This document shows, piece after piece, positions 42,972-52,873 of a DNA stretch of 64,000 nucleotides. Position numbers and translations under genes: made by a program. Origin of the DNA: JAPOXR01 sp963664715 (lineage in GTDB: Bacteria > Pseudomonadota > Alphaproteobacteria > Rhodobacterales > Rhodobacteraceae); contig CAXXUY010000011.1 in the NCBI GenBank assembly GCA_963664715.2, positions 558,001-622,000 on the forward strand, in the 5' to 3' direction. Every line of letters begins with the position of its first letter. Position 1 is the first letter of the stretch. The notes below the pieces were generated by a model, which did no database searches, was not told the DNA's origin, and saw only the letters and a program-made list of their open reading frames with translations.

Positions 42972-44642
42972 TCAGGCCTCAATCGCAAGAAGGTCGAAGA
43001 AGACATACTTCGTCGGGTGCATTGCCATTCCCTTGACCCGCTTGTTGTAGGCCGTCGCCACTTGCATAAAGAACGGCTGCACGATCGGGCCGCGCTCTCG
43101 CATAATTGTCATAAGCTTCGCCATGACCTCCTTGCGGCGCTCTGGATCGATGGTGCCGCCGATATCGGTCAGCAAGCTGTCGAATTCTGCGTCCGAGAAG
43201 CTGGATTCGTTCCACGGCGCACCTGTGCGATAGGCCAGGCTCAGAACCATCATACCAAGCGGTCTGTGGCCCCATGCGGTAAAGCTGAAAGGATATTCCG
43301 TCCAGCGGTCCCAAAACACCGACGCGGGAAGCGTCTGGATCTTGACGTTGATCCCGGCCTTGGCCCAGTCCTCGACCATCACCTGAACTACATCAAGTTC
43401 CCAGCTTGGCTGCGTTTTGACGTTGATCTCAAGATCAATTCCATCCGGGTATCCGGCCTCGGCAAGGATGGCTCTGGCTTTTTCGGGATCGAACGGGAAC
43501 GGCCCCAGATCGGCCCATTCGGGATGAATCGGCGAAACGTGGGTGTGATCGCCCAGCGCCGCATTGCCCCGCATCCCCCGATCAATGATAGTTGCGCCAT
43601 TGCTTGCGTGACGAAGTGCTTCCATGACTTTCGGGTTGTCAAACGGAGGCTGGTTCATCTTGCCCCGCACGACAGCCGTGGCGGCGGTGGTGGCCCTGTA
43701 GACCTCGATGTTTTCGTTTGCCATCACCATCGGCGCCTGATTTTCCGAAATCTCATAAACGCCATCGATCTGGTCGGTCAGCAAAGCGCTGAGTGCGGCA
43801 TTGGGGTCCTCGCCAAGATCGGTGATTTCGATCCGGTCCAAGAACGGTCCTACACCCATGAAATGGCTGTCCATGACACGTTCGAGGACCGCGTTTTCGC
43901 CGATATTATGTTCGACCAGCTTGAATGCGCCGGTGCCGTTGGAACCAGCGCCGTAGACGCCGTTTTCTTCGGGGTCGAGCATGTAGAACGGGAAGTGGAA
44001 CAGATGTTCCGGAACGGCGCCCTGGGCATTCTTGAGGTTCAGTTGCACTGTCGAGGAATCGATCACCTCGATTGCATTCGCATCCCAAAGCTCCGACCGC
44101 ATAACGGCGTTGCCGTCACCATCTTTCTCACCGGTATCGACCTCGGTCAGCATGTAGTCGCCCATTAGCCCAAGGATCGACGACCCGACTTCTGGCGTCA
44201 ACACGTGCTTGAAGTTCCATGCGACGTCTTCTGCCGTGAAAAGCCGGCCATTCTGCCATTTCACGCCGTTACGGACGTGCAGCGTCCAGGTGCGCAAGTC
44301 ATCGGTCGCTTCCCAACTGCTCAGCAGCCACGGCCGCGTGATGTTGTCCCGCCCCGTCCGAACGAGGAAATCGCACACGGGCCGGATCGTCGCGCTGCCT
44401 GCTTCTTCGAACGAAATCGCATGTGGGCTGCTGACGTCGAGGACACGCATCCCCATACGGATGGTGCCGCCCATGGGCATGTTCTGAGCGCTCGCGGGGC
44501 TGGGTGCGGTAAGTCCGACAAAGGAATAGGCCGCCGTTGCGGACAGGCCTAGCAATGTGGACTGTCGCAGAAAGTCTCTGCGGCTAAGCTCTCCGTTCCG
44601 ATACCAGCTCTTCAGCTTCGGGATATTGGCATGCTCGGTCAT
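42972..44642 (-). CDS. ABC transporter substrate-binding protein, family 5 (peptide/opine type)
   Basis: 556 residues with a Tat-type signal peptide (LSRRDFLRQSTLLGLSATAA, cleaved after SPASA). The mature region shows the family-5 pattern: WTLHVRNGVKWQNGRLFTAEDV, GTGAFKLVEHNIGEN, PFDPEKARAILAEAGYPDG. Export in a folded state by Tat is unusual but common in alphaproteobacterial family-5 receptors. AAGGAG before ATG 44642. It acts with the two permeases upstream and the ATPase at 54098. A GC-rich hairpin (about 42935-42965) follows the stop. Confidence 0.88.
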   Translation of the reverse strand: MTEHANIPKLKSWYRNGELSRRDFLRQSTLLGLSATAAYSFVGLTAPSPASAQNMPMGGTIRMGMRVLDVSSPHAISFEEAGSATIRPVCDFLVRTGRDNITRPWLLSSWEATDDLRTWTLHVRNGVKWQNGRLFTAEDVAWNFKHVLTPEVGSSILGLMGDYMLTEVDTGEKDGDGNAVMRSELWDANAIEVIDSSTVQLNLKNAQGAVPEHLFHFPFYMLDPEENGVYGAGSNGTGAFKLVEHNIGENAVLERVMDSHFMGVGPFLDRIEITDLGEDPNAALSALLTDQIDGVYEISENQAPMVMANENIEVYRATTAATAVVRGKMNQPPFDNPKVMEALRHASNGATIIDRGMRGNAALGDHTHVSPIHPEWADLGPFPFDPEKARAILAEAGYPDGIDLEINVKTQPSWELDVVQVMVEDWAKAGINVKIQTLPASVFWDRWTEYPFSFTAWGHRPLGMMVLSLAYRTGAPWNESSFSDAEFDSLLTDIGGTIDPERRKEVMAKLMTIMRERGPIVQPFFMQVATAYNKRVKGMAMHPTKYVFFDLLAIEA

Positions 44643-44803
44643 TGTTCTTCTCCTTTTGGTTGCAACGCATTCGTGGTCGTTCAGGTCGCAGTATGTCGTT
44701 TTGCGAAACGTTCCACCTCTTGTTTGGGCCCCGGGTTGGGGCCTTCTCTCTCTCCTCTTCGACATCAGGACCGCGCCAATCGGCTAATGCGCGGACGTCT
44801 TGA

Positions 44804-45697
44804 TCAGTCTTTCAACGTGCTTTCACGAAGGCCATCGGCAAGAAGGTTGAGGCCCAGTACAAAGGACGAGATCGCGATGCAAGGAAACACCGTCATGTGC
44901 GGCGCAAAGGTGGCCATGGCACGTGTTTCGTTAATCATACCTCCCCAATCGGGTTGCGGCGGCGGCAATCCCAGCCCGAGAAAGCCCAAAACGCCGATTG
45001 TGATCGTTGTGTAGCCAAGCCGCAGGCAAGCATCGACAATCAGCAGGGACGTCGCATTGGGCAATATCTCGCGAAACATGATGTATGCCGCGCTTTCGCC
45101 GCGGGTCTGGGCCGATGCCACGTAGTCGCGGCTGCGCAGGTCCAGAACGATTCCCCTAACGATTCGCGTGATACCCGGTGCGCTGGCAAATGTCACGGCA
45201 ACGACGATGTTGAGGCCCGAGGCGCCAAAGGTGGAGATGATGACCACGTAGAGAACCAGCACCGGGAATGACAGCACGACATTGGCAAAGCTGGACACAA
45301 GATCGTCGATCCAACCCCGGAAATAACCGGCAACCAGCCCGAGCGACACACCCACTGCGTAGGCTGATCCAGTCGCGATGGTCGAAAAGAACAAAACCCG
45401 ACGTCCGCCCCAGATGATGCGGGACATGATATCGCGCCCCAGATGGTCTGAGCCCAACCAGAACACGCGCCCGTCGGGGGCGATCATCCCGGGCGTCTGG
45501 AAGGGCGCTACCTGCTCCGTCGGCCCAAAAGGCGAAAGAAGCGGGGCTGCCAGCGACACTGCAATCCAAAAAAGGCAGATAAACCCGCCGATCAGCCCGA
45601 CCGGGCTGAAAAGGATTCTTGGCAGACGCGAGCGCCAGCCCCTGACCCGGCGGGTCTGCAGTTCTGAGGAACCCGGATTTAGAAGGAACTCCGTCAT
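44804..45697 (-). CDS. ABC permease, DppC-like
   Basis: 297 residues, about six membrane helices. N-terminal OppC segment (PVGLIGGFICLFWIAVSLAA), WLGSDHLGRDIMSRIIWGGR signature, and the EAA loop in SAQTRGESAAYIMFREILPN that docks on the ATPase. C-terminal LGLGLPPPQPDWGGMI is typical. The start overlaps the DppB-like gene by four bases. Confidence 0.92.
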   Translation of the reverse strand: MTEFLLNPGSSELQTRRVRGWRSRLPRILFSPVGLIGGFICLFWIAVSLAAPLLSPFGPTEQVAPFQTPGMIAPDGRVFWLGSDHLGRDIMSRIIWGGRRVLFFSTIATGSAYAVGVSLGLVAGYFRGWIDDLVSSFANVVLSFPVLVLYVVIISTFGASGLNIVVAVTFASAPGITRIVRGIVLDLRSRDYVASAQTRGESAAYIMFREILPNATSLLIVDACLRLGYTTITIGVLGFLGLGLPPPQPDWGGMINETRAMATFAPHMTVFPCIAISSFVLGLNLLADGLRESTLKD

Positions 45698-46626
45698 GTA
45701 AACCGCACCCGCGGATTCAGCATGCCGTATCCGACGTCGGCAATGGTCTGCGTTCCGACAGCAACGATGACCGATATCATCGCGCAGGCCTGCAGCATAA
45801 AGATATCCTGGGTCAGCGATGACTCCAAGAGCAGCGCTCCGAACCCGCGATAGGCAAAGAAGAACTCCACCACGATCACACCGGAGAGCAGCCAGTTGAT
45901 CTGAAGCACGATCACGGCAAACGGGGCGATCAGCGCATTGCGGAGCGCGTGCAGCAAAATGACCCGGCGAAATGGCATGCCTTTCAGTATGGCCGTGCGG
46001 ACATAGTTGCTTTGCATAACTTCGGCCATTGATGCCCGCATCATCCGGGCAACATATCCAAATCCAAACAGGATCAGCACCATCGCGGGCATGACCAGTT
46101 GCAACGGGTCAAAGCCGTTGGACATGGTGCTTGTCGCCGGGAACCAGCCAAGCAGCAGAATAAAGACAAATGCCAGAAGAACCGAGCTTGCGAACTCCGG
46201 CACCGACGTTGTGACAATAGAAAACAATGAGATCACGCGGTCCAAGGCACCGCCCTCTTTCATACCAGCCAGTACACCTGCGACGATTGAAAGCGGGATC
46301 ATTACGGCGAACACGGTTGCCGCGAGGATGCCGGTATTTGCCAGCCGTGGCCACAACACGTCCGACACCGGAGCTCTGTATTTCAACGACTGACCGAAAT
46401 CGCCGGTGACCATACCGCCAAGCCAGGCCAGATAGCGTTCCCAGACCGGCCGATTGTAGCCGTTCGCCTCAAGCCAAAGGACGCGCTGCTCGTCTGTGGA
46501 ATAGGGCCCCAGCACCTTGACCACGACACTGTAGCCGTTGATCTCCAAAAGTAGGTAGGTGAGGATCGACACGACCAGCATCGTCAGCACCATCAGCATA
46601 AGGCGACGCAGGATAAAACGCGTCAT
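45694..46626 (-). CDS. ABC permease, DppB-like
   Basis: 310 residues with about six membrane helices. N-terminal RFILRRLMLMVLTMLVVSIL, FGQSLKYRAPVSDVLWPRL, EAA loop YVRTAILKGMPFRRVILLHA, and EFFFAYRGFGALLLESSLTQ near the C-terminus. The start at 46626 was chosen over 46668 because DppB proteins begin at the first membrane helix. Confidence 0.92.
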   Translation of the reverse strand: MTRFILRRLMLMVLTMLVVSILTYLLLEINGYSVVVKVLGPYSTDEQRVLWLEANGYNRPVWERYLAWLGGMVTGDFGQSLKYRAPVSDVLWPRLANTGILAATVFAVMIPLSIVAGVLAGMKEGGALDRVISLFSIVTTSVPEFASSVLLAFVFILLLGWFPATSTMSNGFDPLQLVMPAMVLILFGFGYVARMMRASMAEVMQSNYVRTAILKGMPFRRVILLHALRNALIAPFAVIVLQINWLLSGVIVVEFFFAYRGFGALLLESSLTQDIFMLQACAMISVIVAVGTQTIADVGYGMLNPRVRFT

Positions 46627-46710
46627 GCCCACCCCCCGCATCCGGCAACGCATTGCCTGTTGATCCATCGAGACGGGCAGTCCTTATGCGGATCAGCGTA
46701 AGATCCCACT

Positions 46711-47709
46711 TCAGGCGGCTCCTTCCGGCTGACGGACCTGGGCGGAAAACTGGGTGTGCAGGTGCTCGCCGGCGGTCACAGGCGGGTATTTTGCCGGTTG
46801 CTTGGCGCTGCGGCACCCGGGCAGGCACTCCACCACAGCGTCATAATTCGGCTGATGAAAGAACCCCAGCGACAGCCGTTCACTGCCCATTTTGGCGTCG
46901 AGCGGCGGATTGACCACCCGGTGCAGGGTCGAGACCCAACGATCATTGGTCCAGCGCGCCATCATGTCGCCGATGTTGAGAACAAAAGATCCAGTTGGCG
47001 CAATGACGGGCGCGAATTCGCCGTCCTTTGTCAGCACCTGCAGACCGCCGGGGGCGTTGTCGGGTTTCAGGATCGTCATGGTTCCAAAGTCGGTATGCGC
47101 ACCTGCGCGCAACTGCCCGGGTTGGGGCGGTTCTGATTGTTCGGGGTAATACATGGCACCCAGGATGCTGATTTGCCGGTCGATGACATGTGAGAAATGA
47201 TGCTCGTCCAGATCCAGCGCATGCGCGAACAAACGCATCATTGTCTGGCTCAAATCCGTCATTGCAGTCCAATACGCTTGCCACGCCCTCTTGAATTCGG
47301 GAATGTCCTGTGGCCATAAATTTGGCGCAAAATGCGAACGGCTTCCGGGCGAGCTGTAGTAGGGCGCGTCCGAGGCCACCTCTGGCCCGATCGAGAACGA
47401 CTCTTTCAAGTCCGGCGGGGTCTCCTCACCAGTCGTGACGCCAAGTGCTGCCTTGCCGAAACCGATATACCCGCGGATAACGTCAGGCTGCGGTTGGGCC
47501 ACCTTGATCTTGCTCTCCAGCGGCCCCCGGAAGAACTGCTTAGAGATGTCGTAGACGGCCTGAGTTACCTCGTCCGGTACGCCATGACCGAGGACGCAGA
47601 GAAACCCGGTATCCCGGCAGATTCGGTCGGTCTCGGCGGCGACTGCCTTGCGGTCAGCGCCGCCGCCATGCACAAATCGGTCCAGATCAACTGTTGGCAC
47701 TACCGTCAT
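46711..47709 (-). CDS. Fe(II)/2-oxoglutarate-type oxygenase (isopenicillin-N-synthase-like)
   Basis: 332 residues. Iron ligands H205 and D207 in GAHTDFGTM and H263 in STLHRVVNPP; 2-oxoglutarate-binding R278-x-S280 in ERLSLGFF. N-terminal DIOX-like VPTVDLDRF and RDTGFLCVLGHGVPDE. Likely hydroxylates a small molecule. It heads the leftward operon (oxygenase, permeases, receptor, dehydrogenase, methyltransferase), so it may act first on the imported compound. Its first approximately 56 codons and upstream region are duplicated at 50927-51256. Confidence 0.87.
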   Translation of the reverse strand: MTVVPTVDLDRFVHGGGADRKAVAAETDRICRDTGFLCVLGHGVPDEVTQAVYDISKQFFRGPLESKIKVAQPQPDVIRGYIGFGKAALGVTTGEETPPDLKESFSIGPEVASDAPYYSSPGSRSHFAPNLWPQDIPEFKRAWQAYWTAMTDLSQTMMRLFAHALDLDEHHFSHVIDRQISILGAMYYPEQSEPPQPGQLRAGAHTDFGTMTILKPDNAPGGLQVLTKDGEFAPVIAPTGSFVLNIGDMMARWTNDRWVSTLHRVVNPPLDAKMGSERLSLGFFHQPNYDAVVECLPGCRSAKQPAKYPPVTAGEHLHTQFSAQVRQPEGAA

Positions 47710-47840
47710 CGGAATGAGGCTCTCTTAACGTGCTGTCCGTATTGATCCACCCGACCCGCTGCAGGAGACTCTTTCGGGCGGATCTGGTCGGATTCGGAGT
47801 ACATCTTGCGGTGTACAAACCTAACGGCGCTGAGACCAAA
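47540..47840. repeat. Duplicated promoter segment, copy 1
   Basis: 301 bp covering the first codons of the oxygenase gene and its upstream region. It matches 50927-51256 with scattered substitutions and lacks about 30 bp that copy 2 has just upstream of the oxygenase start (after GGAATGAG). Both copies end at GCTGAGACCAAA. Confidence 0.9.
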
Positions 47841-47973
47841 TTGTCAAATCCAGTTCAAAAGCAACCTAGGATTCGCGTTCAATATTGATGGGATGGACGC
47901 CCCCTGCCCGACGGCATCGTAATGTGCCATGGTGGCGTCAACTTTGATTGAGCCCTGAAAGGAGGGAGCGTCC

Positions 47974-48996
47974 ATGGAAAGGGTTAGCATGATTGGAATC
48001 GACCTGGCAAAGAATTGGTTCCAGTTGCACTGAGCTGCTGCAGACGGATCGGTGGTGTTCCGCAAGAAACTGGTACGGCACAAGGTTCTGGACTTCCTGG
48101 CGTCGCAGCCGAATTGCCCGGTGGCCATGGAAGCCTGTGCCAGCGCCCACTGGTGGGGCCGGGGGATCATGGAACTCGGGCATGAAGTCCGGCTGGTGCC
48201 GCCGATCTACGTGAAGCCGTTCGTCAAGAGGCAGAAGAACGATGCTTCGGATGCGGAGGCCATCTGTGAGGCGGCCACTCGCCCGACGATGCGTTTCGTT
48301 CCGGTGAAGTCGGAGGAACAGCAATCCCGCTGCATGGTGTTCCGCACCCGGGATCTGCTGGTGCGCCAGCGGACGCAGACGGTGAATGCGCTGCGCGGTC
48401 ATCTTGCGGAGTTCGGCATCATTGCGCCGCAGGGGATTGCCAATGTCGAGCGCCTGGCGATCAGGGTTGCTGAAGCATCGGCCTCGTTGCCGGAAGCTGT
48501 GCGGGAGATGGCCGGGCTTCTGCTTGAGCAGATCGACAAGCTGAATGTGAAGATCAGGGATCTTGAGAAGCGGATCCGCACGGATGCAGGGCAGGACGAG
48601 GAGGCGAAGCGCCTGATGAGCATTCCCGGGGTGGGTCCGATCACGGCGATGGCGATCCAGGCCTTTGCCCCGCCGATGGAGGGGTTCGGTCGCGGCCGGG
48701 ACTTCTCGGCCTGGCTTGGTCTTGTTCCCCGGCAGCACTCGACCGGAGGCAAGCAGCGCCTGGGGAGGGTCTCGAAGATGGGTCAGCGCGATCTCAGGCG
48801 ATTGCTGTTTGTCGGCGCCATGGCGGAGATCCGCTGGGCTGTCCGGCGCGGGGTGCCTGAGGGCTCATGGCTTGCCCGCATGCTGGCCCGCAAGCCGAGG
48901 AGGCTGGTTGCCATGGCCAACCGGATGGCGCGCATAGCCTGGGCGCTGATGACGAAGAAGGAAAGCTATCGCGACCCCGTCACGGCTGCTGCCTGA
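47974..48996 (+). pseudogene. IS110-family transposase, interrupted by one in-frame TGA
   Basis: A frame of 340 codons from ATG 47974 (strong AAGGAGGG ribosome site). The N-terminus MERVSMIGIDLAKNWFQLH contains the first catalytic Asp of the RuvC-like DEDD domain. TGA at 48031-48033 replaces a codon where relatives usually have Gly; the rest is open: CASAHWWGR, KNDASDAEAICEAA, and C-terminal MSIPGVGPITAMAI and WLGLVPRQHSTGGKQRLG with the serine domain of IS110. An internal GTG at 48052 cannot restore the catalytic Asp. Probably inactive. Confidence 0.87.
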
Positions 48997-49775
48997 GTGG
49001 TTGCGGCCTGACGTGATGGCGTGGTGGATGTGAGCAGGACGGAGGACAGGTAAGGGCAAACGATCATTGAGACGGGGCCGGGGAAACCAGTTGTGTGGGT
49101 CAGGGCTGAGAGCCCGGAAAATTGATTTGGACCTGGTCCTCGTATCTCCATACTGGCCCGCGGCGCGTTGAGATGCCGCATCGAGAGGCCGAATACATGA
49201 CAGTACCTGATCACGTTGCCCGGCGTGTCCAAAGAAATTGCTTGCATTCAGGGGGCGTCCATACATGACCCACCTCCCGGCCTTCCCCTTCCCAAGTAGA
49301 ATTTCCTGGGTCGAGCATTCCGCTTCGGTTCTTGATTGTGCTGCAGGGGAGGAGGAAGATGGGGAAGGCTGATCGAGTCGACTGACCTGGACTGGTGGCG
49401 ACGGTGCGCTCGCTTCCACTCGACAGGATCGCCGCGACGCGACGGATCAGTGTCGGGTCCCACAATAATCAGACCACAACCCCCGTCTTTTTCCCACAGT
49501 CCCTCTGACCGGCCTCTTCAGTGGATCAGTAGCAATACGTACAACTTCTTTCCCAGGCAGGTGTTTTCAGGTAGCAGTTCTTTCCAGCGGAAACGCATCG
49601 AGGAGCTGCCCAGGTTGCCGGCCGGTCCAATGGCCGACTTCCCGCCGCCCGAAGCCGGAAACAGGAAGGGTGGCCCGCGCGACCAGACCTCGTCGGGCCA
49701 TGGACGTCCGGTACAGCCAAGATTCGAAACAGAACTGACCAGCGAGGAATGCGTTATACCAACCCAACCCAACAA
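48997..49775. other. Gene-free IS debris
   Basis: 779 bp between the IS110 and IS630-C pseudogenes. No open frame here resembles a protein I know. It probably holds the end of the IS110 element and other remnants. A CT/GGA-rich stretch at about 49300-49370 was the only compositional oddity. Confidence 0.4.
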
Positions 49776-50790
49776 TCACCCATCCCGGCCGCCCCGGTGA
49801 ATCTCACAGCACCGCCCATCCCTGGCGGCGATTCTCGTGATCTCTTCCTTGCGCGTCACAAACCCGTCCCAGACCTCCTGCACCACCCGCGTGACATGCC
49901 CGGCACTGTCGAACACCCGGTTTGCAAAGTGGCGATGCTTCAGGACCGAGAACACCGTCTCCGAGGAATTCAGTTCCGTGGAGTATGGCGGCAGTCGGAG
50001 CAGGGAGACATTGTCCGGAATGACCAAATCCTTCGAGCGGCGCCAGCCGGCACCGCCGGCGATGACGAGCGCATGCTTGCCCTCGGGGACCTTCTCGCCG
50101 ATATCGGCCAGGTGGCGGCTCATCTCCCCGGTATTGGCCCGCTCGTTGACATGGCCGATTGCGGCCCCGGTCTGCAGGCAGAATGCCGAGAAGAGATAGC
50201 AGGTGCGGCGATCGCGCCGAATGCGCGGCCGTGACCCGGCTCTTGCCCAGACCCGGGAGAGCATGCCCTTCTGGCCAATTCTTGCCTCGTCCTGGAACTG
50301 GACCAGCACATCTCCGGGCGAGACATCGCCCGGGATAGCCTGCCTGGCCAGTTTGCTGAAATAGCGCCGGCATTCCTCCTGTGACTCGGGGTCCGCCTGC
50401 GGATGGATGGGCCGAGGCGAGAGCAGGTGGAAGCCGAGGTGGCGGATCAGCCGGCGCACCCCCTCGACGGTGTCGCGCACGCCGAAGAGAGACAGGATCC
50501 GCGCCCGCAGATCGCCGAACGTCCAGCTTCAGTGCTCGCCGGCATCCGCGTCGGGGCCGGCATCGAGCCACGAGCGCAGCGTCGCCACCTGTCCGTCATC
50601 CAGCAAGGACGGGCGGCCCGTACGTGCCGCACCGGCAAGCACGGCCAGGCCCCGCTCATTGTAGCGGTGTACCCAGTCACACAGGGTCTGGGCCCCGACC
50701 CGCGACCGGCGGGCGATTTCGGCCCGGGTCAACCTGCCGTAACGCCTTCGGTGTGTGGTCGATGCGCGAGATGATGATCCTGGTGCCCAT
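49776..50790 (-). pseudogene. IS630-type element C transposase, degraded
   Basis: Third, unrelated IS630 subgroup. The start MGTRIIISRIDHTPKAL lies in one frame, then the HTH LTRAEIARRSRVGAQTLCDWV is in another, so there is a frameshift near 50740. An in-frame TGA at 50529-50531 follows GPDADAGEH. The catalytic part retains VQFQDEARIGQKG, but the second catalytic Asp is lost (VIAGGAGWRRS where relatives have a D before GAGW). LPPYSTELNSSETVFSVLKH keeps the Glu region. Confidence 0.8.
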
Positions 50791-50926
50791 GTCAGCCCCC
50801 TTCTGGCTGGTCTCAATCGCAAACACAGAATACAGGAAGACAGAGTCGATCACGCGCAACACCATGGGCCGGAACACCAGATGATTTTTCTACTCTGTTC
50901 TGAGTCACCATTTGGTTGGATTGACA

Positions 50927-51256
50927 TTAGAGATGTCGTAGACGGCCTGAGTGACCTCGTCCGGTACGCCATGACCGAGGATGCAGAGAAACCCGGTATC
51001 CCGGCAGATTCGGTCGGTCTCGGCGGCGACTGCCTTGCGGTCAGCGCCGCCGCCATGCACAAATCGGTCCAGATCAACTGTTGGCACTACCGTCATCGGA
51101 ATGAGCCTTCGCGATGGCCAGATCTTGCGAACAACATTTCTTAACTTGCTGTCCGTTTTGATCCACCCGACCCGCTGCAGGCGACTCTTTCGGGCGGATC
51201 TGGTCGGATTCGGAGTGCATCTTGCGGTGTACAAACCTAACGTCGCTGAGACCAAA
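50927..51256. repeat. Duplicated promoter segment, copy 2
   Basis: 330 bp matching 47540-47840. It carries the first approximately 56 codons of the oxygenase gene on the minus strand (start at 51096, ILGHGVPDEV with one substitution), which run into unrelated sequence, and it forms the upstream region of the hydantoinase-family gene at 51272. Confidence 0.9.
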
Positions 51257-51271
51257 TAGGGGATTTGTACC

Positions 51272-52708
51272 GTGGAATACGATCTTGTAATCCGCAACGG
51301 AGTGCTGATTGACCCGTCCGGTACCTATACCTCTGACATCGCAATTTCCGGCGAACGGATTGCGGCCATAGGCACTGAGCTTCGTGGCAGAAAAGAGATC
51401 GACGCCGCTGGCAAATACGTGGTCCCCGGCGCCATCGATGGCCATGTGCATATGCGGACCGAACGGGACGCGTTTTGCTACGACGATACGTTCGCTACAG
51501 GCTCGGTCGCTGCAGCTTTTGGAGGCACGACCACAATCATCGATCAAGTGCAGGCAGAATACGGACGGACGCTGACTGATGAACTGGATACGCGAATGGC
51601 ATTGGCTGAGGGGCAAAGCTGCGTCGATTTCGCCTTTCACATGAATATTCGCGAGCCGATCGAGGAGCGATTGGCCGAGATTCCGGCGATCGTGGCGCGC
51701 GGGATTTCAAGCTTTAAGTGGTTCATGGCCATTCCCGGTTGGGGTATACCGGACGCGTTCTTGCAGCGTGGTATGTTCGAAGTCGCCGGGTTGGGTGGGC
51801 TGTCCATCGTTCACGCTGAAAATCAGGGGGTTATCCTGGAAATGCGTCGCCGAGCGGCGGCCGAGGGACGACGGAACATCTCCGAATTCATTCGCAACTA
51901 CCCGGCTGCCGCCGAAGCTGCCGCAATCGCACTGGCAATGGCTATGACAGAAACCGCCGACGGTCGCACCTTGATCTTTCACAACACCTGCACCGAGGGA
52001 GTTGCAGCCATCCGTGCCGCGAAAGAGCTGGGGTTGCGGGCCTATGGCGAGGCGGGATTGGCGTGGCTGACCCATACCGATGAGGTCTATGCTGGAAATC
52101 AGGTGGCGGCTTTGCCATTCCTTCTGACCCCGCCGATCCGGGACGCGCAGCACTGCGATGCGCTCTGGCGCGGCCTTCAGGGAGGGGCCCTCGACATCGC
52201 GTCGACCGACCACGCCGCCATGCGCCTTGTGCCCGAAGATCAGGCCCGCGAGGTTGCCGCTTACTTCGGGCACGACGTCAAGGCGCCGCCGGCAACGCCC
52301 GACACGCCGAGGGACGCCGAAGGCAACCGGTTGATGCCCGTGCTGCCGCCCGGCGGTGTGGAAACCCGGTTTCCGCTACTTTTCTCCGAGGGAGTCAGGA
52401 AAGGCCGCCTTAGTCTGGAACGGTGGGTGGACGTGTGCTGCACGACGCCGGCCCGGATTTTCGATCTGGCAACCAAGGGACGGCTGCTTCCGGGGTATGA
52501 TGCCGATATCGTTATTTTTGATCCAAATGCGCGCCACATCTACAGCGTGGAGGGTCTGCACTCGAACACCGACTATTCCGTTTGGGAAGGTTGGGAAGTC
52601 GAAGGTAGGGTGGAAAGAACCTTTAGTCGTGGCAGGATGATCGTTGACGGTGATCAATTTCTAGGGTCGCAGGATCACGGCGCATATCTGGCGCGGTCCG
52701 CTGGCTGA
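51272..52708 (+). CDS. Dihydropyrimidinase/hydantoinase-family amidohydrolase
   Basis: 478 residues, metal-dependent cyclic amidase. Ligands of the binuclear centre: H58 and H60 (GHVHMRT), carboxylated K149 (SSFKWFM), H181 (VHAEN), H237 (FHNTC) and D313 (STDHA). C-terminal beta-sandwich region GRLLPGYDADIVIFDPN. It opens cyclic ureides, imides or hydantoins. It was originally divergent from the oxygenase operon across the segment now duplicated. The exact substrate is open; N-methylhydantoin or a dihydropyrimidine are examples. Confidence 0.87.
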   Translation: MEYDLVIRNGVLIDPSGTYTSDIAISGERIAAIGTELRGRKEIDAAGKYVVPGAIDGHVHMRTERDAFCYDDTFATGSVAAAFGGTTTIIDQVQAEYGRTLTDELDTRMALAEGQSCVDFAFHMNIREPIEERLAEIPAIVARGISSFKWFMAIPGWGIPDAFLQRGMFEVAGLGGLSIVHAENQGVILEMRRRAAAEGRRNISEFIRNYPAAAEAAAIALAMAMTETADGRTLIFHNTCTEGVAAIRAAKELGLRAYGEAGLAWLTHTDEVYAGNQVAALPFLLTPPIRDAQHCDALWRGLQGGALDIASTDHAAMRLVPEDQAREVAAYFGHDVKAPPATPDTPRDAEGNRLMPVLPPGGVETRFPLLFSEGVRKGRLSLERWVDVCCTTPARIFDLATKGRLLPGYDADIVIFDPNARHIYSVEGLHSNTDYSVWEGWEVEGRVERTFSRGRMIVDGDQFLGSQDHGAYLARSAG

Positions 52709-52873
52709 ATGTGCGTGTGGACGATCAAATCGCTTTGATTAACGAAGCTGCGCGAAGGACCGACAATTCGATCCCAGCAAGATTTTTGTACAGGGCAAAC
52801 GTGAGCCGCTACATGTACTTCGCGCGGCGATGGTCTCTTTTCATTCGACAATAAGAAGCGGACAGAGGACAAC

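Noticed and set aside
541..48033. Alternative genetic code or pyrrolysine/selenocysteine readthrough of TAG and TGA
   Set aside because: Core genes end normally at TGA and TAG with tight start-stop overlaps; the interrupted genes are all transposases, so ordinary decay explains the stops. The MttB-like gene has no in-frame TAG.
49336..49800. 154-codon frame in the IS debris
   Set aside because: Low-complexity Pro/Arg/Ser translation without a ribosome site or known domain.
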